Shown here: one piece after another, positions 43,305 through 54,664 of the stretch | Numbering within the stretch: position 1 is the first letter of the stretch | Layout: every line of letters begins with the position of its first letter | Assembly (NCBI GenBank): GCA_024704765.1 | Contig: JAKMXF010000351.1 | Location: 100,136 to 164,135, forward strand | Reading direction: 5' to 3' | DNA length: 64,000 nt | From: Oopsacas minuta | Taxonomy: Eukaryota > Porifera > Hexactinellida > Lyssacinosida > Leucopsacidae | Position numbers and translations under genes: made by a program | The notes under the pieces: model-generated | What the model saw: the letters and a program-made list of their open reading frames with translations, nothing else | Told to the model about the DNA's origin: nothing | Database searches by the model: none

Positions 43305-44753
43305 TTTAATTGAAATTTGAGTACTTAATTACACTAGTCTAACCGTTTAAACAATGTATCTTTCTTTGACAACGGGTAACAAACTCAATTTTTGATATAA
43401 AAATATAGAATCGCGAATTCAACTGATCATTGACTTCTCTATATAGAATTCAGGAAATTTCGTCCCAGGAAATTTCGTTCATAGGAATTTTCCTCCCCAG
43501 GTGATTCAGTGTCCCTTGTTATTCAGGTTATATTCATGCATCTAGAGGATAAATATGGTTTAATTAATTATTGAAATAGGTATGTGAGGAATATAATACA
43601 ATAGTTAAAACTCAAAATTGTATGCGATTATCCTAAGATATATTGGTTATATCCCTGTTCTCATAATCTCCACAAGTAACTGTATACGCTCATCTCGTTC
43701 AATGGACTTTTTGCTGCGTACTATTGTATCACCAGACTCCCACTTTATCAGTTTGGCCTCTCGTAGTGACTGTTCTCGTTACAAAGATTTGAACAGCTTT
43801 GACACACTAGGGTGGGAACAACCAACACTAGAATAAAATGCATTGTGCCACCCCTCAACTACGTTATTAGTTCGTGGTAGTTGTTGACGTCCCTTTCGTA
43901 CATGTTCCAGATTCTGATAGGAAAGGGCAGGATCCTTCTACTGTTATTAGGAAGTCTTTTACTAATATAGTTATTTTCAAAATAAGTAGCAACTCCTAGA
44001 GCAGATTCTGGAAAATCTGCCATCAGAATATCGAAACAGTCCATCACATCTTGTTCTGGCACAAAAGCAGGGGTGGGAAGCATCTTTAATTTCAGGAGGA
44101 ATTCCCTATCCTCTTGATAGATTGTTGTTAACCCCTCTGATTGTATTTTTCTATATACATTTTGGGAGAGATGAAAGAAGCACCCCAAATTACAGCAAGG
44201 AATTTGTCCTCAAATACATTAATTGCTGCTTTTTCGAAATCGGTCATTATCGTGGAAGGTGCTAATTGTGTTTGTATTTCGACGAGTTTAGAGAGAAGTC
44301 TGTTGTAAGTAGAACCAGATTTATCAGGTAGTAATGCATATACGCAAGGGCAGAAGAATCCATCTCTCTGCATGAATGGTATACAACTGAAAAAAATATT
44401 CTGGTACTACCTTGAAAGTTCCATCAGCATACCAAGTTTCAGATTCTGAAAGAAGAGCAAAAAATTTGGGTTAGCATAATCATCCGATTGACGTCGCCAA
44501 AGCCAGAGTCGAAAATTAAAAATGCCTCCCCTTTAACCGTCACTTTGTATTTTCCGCAATGATTATTTCAGCAGTACAGGTAGGATTCCCACAGTTTTCT
44601 TCAGATTTGCTTTTGTGTATACGGATGATTCTCTTCACAGATTCCAATTTAGGGAGTTGTGCAATACTTGAAGATCCCATTCGCTCGATACCATGTGAGA
44701 GAATGACCCTTGTACTTTCTTCAGAATTTATTGAACGTTCTTTCACTATATTA

Positions 44754-46110
44754 CTGGGTGGGCCAAAAAAAAAACAGAACCCGTACTAAATTTGTTATTT
44801 CTCTACTTTCTTCAAGGGTAGAGAATTAAAACTTAAATATTATCTAATTCCAAGTATTTAAATCAAAAATGCAAGTTTATACTATCCTAGCTCAAGTTGT
44901 TCTTGATCTATAGAACATGTTCGAGATGACATCCATTTAGATTTGCGCATTTTTCCAGTCGTAAAACAAAGTTCTGCATCACTGATTTGCAAGTTGTCCT
45001 TGAGATGCTTCTCATCTCCTCCTGGATCTTTTTCTTGAGTTCTCCGAGTGTCCTTGGCTTTGTAGCATATACCCTGTCCTTCAGGAACCCCCAGAGGTAA
45101 TAGTCTGGAGGACTGAGATCCGGAGAGTAGGGTGCCCACTCATGGTCACACCTGCGACTGATCACTCGGCTTCCGAAGTGGTTCTTGATCCAATCTAGGC
45201 TTTTGTTGTAGGTATGGGGTGTGGCTCCATCCTGTTGGAGCCAGAATTTGGGCAGGTATCCTCTATAGTTCTCTTCAAGCTCCTTCCAGAAGACTTCCAG
45301 GATCTTAAGGTAACGGTCGGTGTTAATCGTCACAGTCTTTTCTTGCTCCTCGAAGAACAGCGGACCAACTACCCCTTTCATTGAGAATGCAGCCCAAAAT
45401 GTGACCTTCTGAGAATGTAGAGGTTTTTCTTTCACTTCTGCCGGTCGTTCTGAACCCTAGTAGACTTTGTTTCTTGAATTCAAGATGAAAATGAGCTTCA
45501 TCCGTTGTCCAGAGATGGTCCAAGAAGGTCTTTGATGTCTCAATCTTAGCAAGTAACCACTTAGCAATCTCAAATCTCTTCACCTTGTCGGCATTTGCGA
45601 GTTTCTGGTGAATCTGTATACGGTATGCATATAGTCTTAAGTCATCATGAAGAACCCTGCGAAGTGTAGTGCGTGATAAGCCAACCAATTGACCCCTCTT
45701 CCTTGTCGACCTCTTTGGGGAGTGAAGAACCGATTGACGAACGACTTCGATAACTTCATCCGTACGGATCTTCTTCCTCCCTGAGTGGCTCAGACGACTA
45801 TCTAATTTAGAGTTGAGGTTTTTAACAGTGCCCTCCCGTTTAAATTTCTTGATCCATCAAAAGATAATGGATTTGCTTGGTGCTTTTGGCTGCTTAACTC
45901 TTGCGAAAATTTGGTCTGTACAGCATTGTAAGAATGTAACTTGTAGTAGAGCTTGACACAATATATCGGCTTCTCTGTGCTCCACTGCTTGCCATTACAG
46001 CTCGTAAGAGAGGTATCTACCATATGCTAATATATTATTTGATTATTACAAAAGGCGTAAGCAGAGTGACCCAAAATCACTTAGGGTTCTGTTTTTTTTG
46101 GCCCACCCGG
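44754..46110. mobile_element. mariner-like transposon (DD41D)
   Basis: 1357 bp; ends CTGGGTGGGCCAAAAAA (44754-44782) and, read inward from 46110, CCGGGTGGGCCAAAAAA, continuing to AACAGAACCC in both. The A-run differs in length (10 versus 8). TA flanks both sides (44752-44753, 46111-46112). It sits in a MULE gene. Confidence 0.94.
44882..46023 (-). pseudogene. DD41D mariner-type transposase, frameshifted
   Basis: Starts at 46023; helix-turn-helix WSTEKPIYCVKLYYKLHSYN, then a frameshift near 45915. The middle piece (about 45800-45323) has VGLSRTTLRRVLHDDLRL and the first acid in LWTTDEAHFHLEF. After a frameshift near 45440 the last piece (45435-44908) has WLQQDGATPHTYNKS (second Asp) and APYSPDLSPPDYYLWGFLKD (third Asp). 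41 residues separate the last two acids, the DD41D spacing associated with rosa-type mariners. All three acids are kept; only frameshifts disable it. A second frame at 44882-45139 is a shadow. Confidence 0.9.
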
Positions 46111-46709
46111 TATAACTTCGAAGCATTTCGATTCGTACAGGGGTTAGATCCATGCGTATGACTAGAATAAATGTCGTTTATCTGTGTCGGCATGATAATT
46201 TCATCTCCTTTAGTGTGCATACGAGCTTTACACGTCCCCCCCCGATTTTCACATACCCACTGTTGTACGTCCAATGACGACTTGGTCAATGTATACACGA
46301 ACCCTTGGAACGTAGCTTTATCTTTCCCCCTTATAGTTTTAACCAATTCGATTTTGAGAAGAGCAGCGGCCATTACAGTGTTAAGTTTATGACAAGTGAA
46401 TAATTCATGGACTCTGATTGATCTTACTCTTAATATATGTATACTTATATACTACGTGGAATATTCACGGATTGTATATTTTTGCCAGACAGTGGTCAGG
46501 AAGTATACCTTTCACACCTACGATATGACTTGTGTAAATTATGTAAATCTATTGTATCTGCAAGACTAGTTTGGTTTCACTAAGGATATAGGAATTTAGA
46601 GTATCCAACTTATGGGATATCCTGGACACGAAATTTCCGTTTACCCTCTATATAAGGCCTACCACCAACTCAATGATATAGCAAAACTCACTATTGCCGA
46701 TTTATAGTA

Positions 46710-48035
46710 TCAGGGCGTTCAATAAGTCTTACGGGTCATGATATATCTTAGGAATCAGTCAAGTAATATATCTAACTTTCATATATTATAAGCCCATATA
46801 GTTAAACTGCATATACTGAAAGTTTCAAGCTTATTCAATACAAATTATGAATTTTTGAGATAATTACGTGTAGTCAATTTATACCCATTGTTGAATTTAT
46901 AGGTTCAAAGGATGATAATTTCAACCTCAAATGACGAGCTTACATAGAGTTTCGCACAATACTCAAGATCCAGCCCGTACAGATCTTCAGCGAGTTACAG
47001 GAGATATTGTGCGTGATTGCCCTTCTAGATCTACTGTAGAGCGATGGGATGCCTGTTTTAGATCTGGTAATGCTGATGTCACAGATTTGCCTCGATCTGG
47101 AAGACCGGTGTCCGCCACCACTTCAGAGAAGATCCCGCTCATTGAAAATGTGGCCATGCAATACAACTGCATTACTGCAATCAGTTAGAACAAAGTATGG
47201 AGATTTCATCGGGAGCTATTCTTAGAATTCTGACGATTGAGCTTTGCTACCGATCGATATGTGGGAAATGGGTCCCGCATAAGCTCAGTGAGGATCCAAG
47301 GTTGGCACGACTGAATATTGCCAAGAAACTCTTGGAAACTTATGAGAACTGCGATTCTAGACGCCTAACACAGATTATTACTGGTGAGAGACATGGGTGT
47401 ACTATTCAACACCATATAGCAAGTATAAGAAGCAATCATGGGTGAGGGGCGACGGACAACTGGCGAAAATTCCTAGGCCCGACTTCAGAAAACCTAAGAT
47501 TATGTATACCATCTTCTTCAGTACTCATGGAATTGTCTTGCAATTACCTTGTAAGAGTGACAAGGCTGTTATTGCTACTTTTTTTACAAGTAAGTGCTTC
47601 CAAATTTGATAAAAATATAGAAAAGTACCGCCCGAAAACCGGAATTAGAGGAATGAAGATTGTAAATCATAACGCCAGTGCCCATACAGCTAAGCTTACC
47701 AAAAGATTCTTGGATGCAGAAGCGCTAGAATAACTTCCCATCCACCATACTAACCTGACCTAGCTCTTTGCGATTTTGGCTATACCCCAAGCTTAAAATC
47801 ACTTTCAAGGCAAAGATTTTAGCAAATCACAAGCACTCGGAATAGGCCTGTACCAGTACTTCAAATCCATCCCCAAAGAAGAGTACAAAAATGTGTTCAC
47901 AAGTGGGTGGAAAGGTTGAAACTTTGTGTATCTGCAGGAAGGGATTACTGTGAATAAATGATTTAGTGAATTAGTGTGTATAGTGTTTGTATCATATTCT
48001 ATGATATCACCCGCAAGACTTATTGAACGCCCTAG
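46710..48035. mobile_element. mariner transposon, heavily decayed
   Basis: 1326 bp; inverted ends around AGGGCGTTCAATAAGTCTT (left from 46710, right to 48035), flanked by TA at 46708-46709 and 48036-48037. Transposase on the + strand is decayed. Confidence 0.9.
46931..47960 (+). pseudogene. mariner transposase remnant
   Basis: N-terminal piece 46931-47188 has a mariner-type helix-turn-helix and hinge (FRSGNADVTDLPRSGRPVSA). Then VPHKLSEDPRLARLNIAKKL and IITGERHG, where a frame break destroys the TGDETW region. After it comes ATPYSKYKK-like sequence in another frame and MKIVNHNASAHTAKLTKRF, where the second catalytic Asp of HDNASAH is missing. Downstream of 47733 the SPDLAPCD region is no longer readable in one frame. 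Clearly inactive; more eroded than the other mariners here. Confidence 0.85.
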
Positions 48036-48321
48036 TATCAACCAATATGTACTAAAAGGGTGTGGGAAATCGGGTATCTACTATAAATCGGCAATAGTGA
48101 TTTTTGGTATATCATTGAGGGTTTTCGACTTATAAAAACATATTGACAAATCATCACCATCAATGGTCACTACTGTAACTCAAACCTGCCAACTTTAGCA
48201 TGATAAATTTTTAATATGTTTTACAAAGGCATCTTTACATTATTTCGTACATAAACTTTGAAATCAAAGATGCGATAATTGACGTTCTACAGAGTGGCGC
48301 GTCGTTAGTCCAAATATCAAA

Positions 48322-48663
48322 ATCGGCATTAGTCCAAATTTTTGATTATGTATGCTTGAGTTGGATCTGGAGCAGGCTGTGAGTTGTGAGAGTGTTTAGA
48401 ACTCAAGTTGGAAGGTGCTAGAATTGGCAATTTTCATGGATTATCTAGCTAGATTGGCTTGAGCTGAGAAGCTGAACATTTCAGTGACTATTTGGATAAC
48501 TGGTTTGGTGTTTGATTTGATTCGAGTTGGATCATGAGCAGGCTGTGAGTTGCTGAGATTATTTCGATTCAGAACAACATAGGTAAATGACTATATTTCT
48601 TCGCGATAAAATTTCCCCGTGAATGCATGCATTTGATCACCAAATATTTGGACTAATACCGAT
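48322..48663. mobile_element. Candidate MITE with internal direct repeats
   Basis: Ends ATCGGCATTAGTCCAAATTT (48322) and, read inward from 48663, ATCGGTATTAGTCCAAATAT. Internally, GAGTTGGATC followed by GAGCAGGCTGTGAGTTG occurs twice (about 48358 and 48527). No coding capacity. Confidence 0.6.
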
Positions 48664-49163
48664 GAACTGATATATTTCTATTATTCATATTTGTTTATAC
48701 TTCTACATTATTTGCTGTCCTGAACTTTAGAAAAGCTACTTCGTGCACCTATATTAACACTGTGAGTATACTATTATTTTTTTAGTTCATACTTAGATAA
48801 ATGTATATTCACACCGTTTCTATCCCTAAGCGTCACGCCTAGCATTTGCGCCCAGTGTTAGGTAACCAAATCAAACCTGGTGGTCCACTTAGCAAGAGTC
48901 CTGCTACTTCTATGTAAAATTCACATGAATACAGTCTCCGTCGAGTCCGTTCCTATTCTGGTGAGTCCAGACACCCCAGATATTCAAACTTAGCGCCTAT
49001 GATGCCAGGAATAGTAGTTATAAATTTCCTGCCCGAACAAAAGTATTCAGTATGTTAAACTTATCTAATATTTTATTGAGAGAATTACTCCTAGAAATTG
49101 TAAATAATAATATAAATATACGAAAAAGAAGTTAGTAGCCAATTCAAATTTCAAAACTTGTTC

Positions 49164-50096
49164 ACTTCAATCGTTTAATTGACCGACTTTCCATAAAGCT
49201 AGAGAAAAAATCTTAGTATTATTCGAAAGTATAGCGTTGGTGGAATACGAAAATGTCATCAGAATTGCAAAATATGTGTGATGACTAAGTATTGAGGTTT
49301 TGAAATTTTTCCATTCGTGTCAACTATACTGTGTTATTTGACTGGCTTCTCATTGTTATTTTGACCTACAAGTTTTCTTCAACTACTATTGAGGGCTGGT
49401 GGATTATGTGTTTAAAATTTCTTTTAAAAATATTCATTACTTTATGAAATATTTTATTTTGAAAAATTCAACGAAGAAGTTAGACTAGGGTCACTTCAGT
49501 CACTAATTTGACCCACTTATACTCTTCAGATTTAAGCGAAATGACTATCATTGGAAAGAAGAGAGTTGAACGTTTTAAGCAATTTCTTTTGATAATCAAA
49601 ACCTTGACTTTTAGCCACTTTTTTGGTTAAAGTTTTAGTATAACGGCTCCCTTGAATTTGCCCACCTAAAAGTCAAAATTCGATTCTGTGAAATTATATA
49701 TGCATAGTTTGGTGCTATGGACGTCGATGAAAATAAATTTCATTAAGCATTATTAACAACTCGCGGAGCTAGAGGAATTCAAATTTTAAAGCGGTAGTGT
49801 GTATGGTAGGGGATGAATCATATTCTACATAAAGTAGGGTCAGTTCAAACTAATGTTTCTTACCCTAAATCCGACTGAATTTCAATGTTTTCATGTTAAC
49901 CGAAAGTTGAGACATAGACGTTTATAACAATATCGATATTTTCGTGAAACATTACAAATTATCACCAGCAATGCCCTGCAAAAATCGATAAATTCTCAGT
50001 TTGCTTTGTGTATTCAGAATGATAAATTTGAGATCAATTCTTGAAGTTATTTCTCTTCAGAACACATTCAAAATTTATAGGTACCTTCCATCGTAT
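49164..50096. repeat. Long inverted arm, left (933 bp)
   Basis: Almost identical, in reverse complement, to 56016-56948; over the stretches I compared I found only one mismatch in about 900 bases (GGTGG versus GATGG near 49240) apart from the inner edge. Outside this core, weaker similarity continues for roughly 50 bases (49110-49163 versus 56949-57003). No recognisable coding sequence. Confidence 0.95.
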
Positions 50097-52362
50097 TTTA
50101 TAGTACAATTTCCGTAACAAAAACCGCGAGTCGCTAGTACTTATTTTATTAATTTATATTTATTTATTTATTTCAATTTTTTCAATTACTTCACTTTAGT
50201 ATTACGTTTTAAGAGGGTAAATATTACATAGACTATACTCGTAAGACTATATAACACTTGCTTAGATCATTAGTATGTATAGGAAGTCATATTGTCATAC
50301 TTGTTATAGTTCCCATTGCGACTTTTCCAACAAATTCTTAAATTTAGGGACTTTTTTGTAGTTAACACACAAGTGGAGGTGATATACATTATTTGGTGTG
50401 TAACATCACAGATGATTAATATTATAGTATACCACTCTCATATTATAGAATTTCTTCCTGAAGATGGTTCAAAGAGATAAATTTAGAGATAGTATTCAAA
50501 GCTATTTTACCATTTATCACTAAAGCAATATACAAATATTAGATAAATTCTGTAATTAATGATTCCAATTTACACTTTATGAAAACTTCCTCTTTGTTTC
50601 CTAAACCATCCTAGACCAATTTTCAACACTAGGGTTGCTGTCTGTTAAAACATAACCTTGTGTATTGATTGTACACAAAATTGTTCTACTCTACAATGGT
50701 AACAATTGCATATAATATGTCAATAGAAAATCAATTAATCCAGGATAGTAGCATACATTAGTTTCTTTTACTTCAGAAGTACTAACTCCAATATCAAGGT
50801 TATTCTCAATAACCTTGACATTAGATTTTGTATTCCCATAAAATTTTTCAACTACTTACCAAGAGAGACTTTTGCCGTAAGTTACAGCATTAAATTTGAC
50901 ATTTGCTTCATCCTCATATTTCTCGGGTATTTCATTATTAATTTATATCTCGCACTTAACACACATTTCTAATTCGGCTAATTTGTTCTCAGGATCATTG
51001 GATCGTTTTTCAAAACATAAGCATTCAGAATAATTCAAAAAGATCGTTAAATTCATACAATTTTTACAAATTAATATCGGGCCAGAAAACATGTACAATT
51101 ATTCTCTTGAACTTTAATCTATTTTATACTTATTGTCTATATTTTAACTGATCCTGTGCATTACATGAGCTATACACAGATGTAAAACAGTAGTAACATT
51201 TACACTTTCATTATTGGAGACAAATTCCACAATTGTTTTTCTTTCTGATTTAACTTTCCTTAAACGTTCCGCGGATTTTACACATGTTAAATTGCCTTAA
51301 TCCTCCTATTTTGTCAGAATCATTGAATTGCTTTTTAAATATTTTGATCACAGAATAATTATCTAACAGTCTTTCCATATTTCTGCGCTCGCTGCAAGAA
51401 AATTACTACTATAAGCACTTGTCCATGCGTATGATGAGTTGCAAGAGATCCTTCAGAATAAAACTTGACCCCTACACGATTATTTAAATATTTCTTGTCC
51501 TCAATATATAATACATATGCTCTACAATAAAGGGATTTACACTCTGCTCTAGCCAGTACCGTAACTACTTTGTGTGCCCCCCGCCTAATCAGTTTTGAGG
51601 CCCTCTTAAGAAAATCATATTTCTAAATTATGAATTATCTCAAAATAACTGAAAATCGAAAAGTATTTGAATTGGTAAACCTCAAAACACACATATACAT
51701 CATGAAATTTAGAAGGGAATAAATTCGTCCAATTACTGATTAAAGAAATCTTATGGTTCGAATCAGTAATGTACAAACTATCTCCCATAATGTGATTTCG
51801 AGATACAATTCCCTAGATTCATAACTTTCAATCTCAAAGTCAACTCCAGGGCTGATCTCTACCAATGAATGTACCCACAACGTGTTCACTTTCAACATTA
51901 CACTTAGGATTGTGAACCTGGGGAAGGGGAATTGGTTCCCTAACTAAACATTCGACACGAACAAGGTATTCCACAGTGGTTTAATAGGGCAGTTAGTAAA
52001 GAATAGCTATTTTGGTGTGAGATAGCCATATGAAATGTATTATTTACATATAGATTATTATATATAAGGAACCAATACACCTTGTCATAACAAGCATATG
52101 GCCTAAAATTTCCAAGTTATGACGTCATTCATATTTGTGAAATTTTAAATTTTCTCCAATAAATACATTTTACTCGACTTTATCGCCATGAAATCTATTG
52201 ATTTCATATGGGTTATCCGTATTTGGCAATCACCTTGAACTTAAAATTTTGTTGTAGTGCTTGTATTTATAGAGTTATGATATCTTTAGAATTATGGCGT
52301 CATACTTATGATGGAATTTATCTTATTGATTTACAAAATATACATTATATTCATACTTAAGT
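50097..52362. other. Interior of the long-inverted-repeat element, left part
   Basis: AT-rich, mostly non-coding. On the - strand two stretches look like decayed coding: 51577-51365, open for about 70 codons with a CX4C pair (ARAECKSLYCRAYVLYIEDK), and 51050-50861 (NDPENKLAELEMCVKCEI, a stop, then IPEKYEDEANVKFNA). I do not recognise them. A minisatellite-like echo (TTATGACGTCAT, TTATGGCGTCAT) occurs near 52120 and 52295. Confidence 0.4.
51365..51577 (-). pseudogene. Unidentified coding remnant with CX4C motif
   Basis: About 70 open codons read from 51577: VVTVLARAECKSLYCRAYVL followed by KKYLNNRVGVKFYSEGSLAT. The pair of cysteines four residues apart, the later HHTHG and the alternating hydrophobic pattern suggest a small zinc-binding domain, as in several transposon-encoded proteins. 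It could have been part of the same element as the RAG1-like gene. Upstream the frame stays open a little further (LKRASKLIRRG). No start codon is evident. Confidence 0.35.
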
Positions 52363-54596
52363 TCATGATAGGCAATCTGTATTGGAGTTTAGAGTCGTGA
52401 ATAAAGTCTGTATACAAGTTTTCTGATTGTTCATAGCATTCCAGTATTTAGATCTCGTTGTGTGTCCAGATTGATCACATCGTTCACAAGTCAAAATTCT
52501 TCGATAGTTTACTAATGTTGGATCACTTTGAGAGGTTAATCTGACGAAGATATCCATAATATTGGTCTCAAAACTAACTTTACGAGCTAGATTCTCCCGA
52601 TATTTTCTAACTAATTTGTTGCATGATTCTGTGCTTTCTTCTGAAAATGCCTTTAAGCCATAGCTAGCATTCGACTCACGTATTAACTCCTCGGAATGAG
52701 CCAAGAGCTTGTGTAGGGTTAGAGTCATGCTAGCCCAGGGGAAAGAATCTAAGATGACAAGGTAGGTATCCTTGCACAAATTCCCCAATCCCAAAGTGTT
52801 AACCTTGTGACTTGAATTGAAAACCCGAAGAATGGCTGAAAGCTGAGTATATATCTTTGATAAGATTGGGCGATATTGTGTTACTACAGTTGATAGAATG
52901 CATTCAAGGTATTCAGTATCATCAGAAAAGGTTCTTCTAGCAACATTCCCTGTTGAGGTGGTTCCACCGCTAGAATTAGGCTGGTCAACCTTTAATCCTG
53001 TCTTCTCCTGAATAAATGTTTGAAGGAATTTCATTGACTCCTTGATAACTGGTGAAGTTGGGGACCAGGTAAACTTTTCGATGCGATGATATACCAGAAA
53101 ATTGAACCACCTAAAATTTGTTTAATTATGTGAAGATAAATTCTGAATGATTAATGGAGTACTAGATTACTTACCTAAATACGCCTGTGTATGAATGAAG
53201 TGGAGATGCTGGATGTATGTTAATCTCTGAAATTGGTTGATGAGTTAAATTGAAGCGTTCATTAGTCGAAAGAGCAAAGAACGACTCAATGTCATCAATG
53301 TGCGAAAATAACTCGATTGTATCTGCAATATTTCTGTTGATGGGGAACCCTTCAAGAGCTAAATTCCGGTCCTTCAAATCTTTATGTGTGGCAGTGCACA
53401 TCTGACAACTGGCTCCTCCAGCTCCAGAGAGAATGGCTGCCAACTTCCCAACAAACATTGAGCGGATAATATCGCATTGACAACACCATTTTCTAAGGGA
53501 ATCCCATTTTACAACATCTCTTTATCGGGATTAATGATACTTTCCATAAAGGAACGAATGTTTTCTTCGCATTCTGTCACAGCGCAGAGAAAAATAGGTC
53601 TTTGAGAGAAGGGTGAATTAGGGGATTTATTCTACCAAACAATCCTGTTGTTACAGTCTGGATGGAGATGGGCTTGAAACAAAACAGAATGAAGTTTTTG
53701 GTGAAAGTATTAGTTGTCTGCTGGTTGTAGATAGTGCGACAACCAGAACCATCTAAGCCATCTGCGATTTTAAATGTGAGTGGGAATTCTTCACTTGTGG
53801 GGCGATCTACCATTGATAATATTCTTTCCAGGGTTTTCTGAACTTGAAGACAATATGGTGCGTGTATACCTATTGCTTTAGCTGGATTAGGATATAAAGT
53901 TATACTGGATCGCGAAATCTTGACATCTCTCAGATTAGCTAGCTTGTTGTAAGATGGGAATGTATATTGTCTGGTAGAAATGTTTGACGTAGTTGAGTGT
54001 ATTTTCGTCTGCCCACTTGAAGTAAATCCAGCAGGAATAAGGCTTTATCAATTGGAACATGGTTGTTACTGAGGTTACAGAATCCTCCACTGACAATAAT
54101 CTCTTTAGTAGCAACCTGACGATTATTCTCCTCATTTGCCAATAGTTGTAATGAGAGTGCTGCAATGCATATTTCTGTAGTATTGTCAATAACTGAGAGT
54201 GACTTAATGCATTCTAGCAGACTTGACAATCGATTACGCTGTTGTTGCAGAGAGAGATCATCAAGATGCTTCCTATGACTCACTGAATGAATGGGAACTT
54301 CACCATCATCCCAGAAGACGACTCTAGTAAATCAGAAACACGATTTTTCTTTAACTCAGGTTTCATGGAAATGTTAGAATGCCACCATTCTCCTTCTAAA
54401 CAATCTAAAGATCTCTTCGCCTTCTTGAATCTGTCCCGAATTCTTAACAGCAACGTTTCCAAAAGTTTTGTATTATCAGAGTCTATTCCAAAGTGTTCTT
54501 TGAAATATTTTGTCGTTCCAAAGACACACTATTATTGTCTTTCAGGATTCTTGCCAATTCAAGGCGGGACTTTGGGAATGTTAACTCTCCTGTCAT
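52363..54596 (-). pseudogene. RAG1/Transib-superfamily transposase, intron-containing, decayed
   Basis: Read from a Met at 54596 (MTGELTFPKSRLELARILKD) to a stop at 52363. Conserved blocks in order: ERILSMVDRPTSEEFPL; DGLDGSGCRTIYNQ (53813-53577), like the GSG block of RAG1/Transib; CQMCTATHKD, like the RAG1 CxxC zinc-binding CTLCDAT; PASPLHSYTGVFR; GGTTSTGNVARR, like the NGNFAR block of RAG1; and TLHKLLAHSEELI with SEESTESCNKLVRKYR, matching the RAG1 block that holds the catalytic Glu. A C-terminal CERCDQSGHTTR knuckle ends it. A GT-AG intron of 64 bp (53111-53174) joins VFR to WFNFLV in frame. Breaks near 54500, 54320, 53945, 53597 and 53460 and a stop at 53509-53511 make it non-functional. 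The Glu is kept; I could not place the two catalytic Asp positions with confidence. Confidence 0.8.
53111..53174 (-). other. 64-bp GT-AG intron in the RAG1-like gene
   Basis: On the - strand the exon ends GTATTTAG, the intron starts GTAAGTAATC and ends CAAATTTTAG, and the next exon starts GTGGTTC. Removing it restores the reading frame. Confidence 0.8.
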
Positions 54597-54664
54597 TGTT
54601 TTCAAGAAATTCCGAAAAATATGTTGTATTATTCAGTAGATTATATATATATAAGTATCTATAA

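Larger units (their letters stand above)
43859..46373 (-). pseudogene. MULE transposase with FLYWCH finger, split by a mariner
   Basis: Read from 46373. The N-terminus is a FLYWCH-type zinc finger: TFQGFVYTLTK, QQWVCENRGGTCKARMH and final HTHG His pair (46373-46112). The DD41D mariner interrupts. Then come 44746-44540 (GIERMGSSSIAQLPK) and the MULE catalytic domain: WYADGTFKVVPEYFFQLYTI (first Asp, readable around 44400-44450), CVYALLPDKSGSTYNRLL, PSTIMTDFEKAAINVF (second Asp, 44373-44128), then CFFHLSQNVYRKIQSEG (44188-43859). Pieces lie in different frames with breaks near 44540, 44430, 44380 and 44190. MULE enzymes cut and paste Mutator-type elements; some copies are host-domesticated. This one is broken. 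I did not find its terminal repeats. Confidence 0.9.
46671..48117. repeat. Small inverted-repeat element split by a mariner
   Basis: Left arm 46671-46709 (CAATGATATAGCAAAACTCA on) and right arm 48079-48117 are inverted repeats of 39 bp with about three mismatches. The mariner at 46710-48035 lies just inside the left arm, at its TA. Without the mariner the element would be a ~120-bp fold-back with a ~40-bp loop. Confidence 0.8.
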
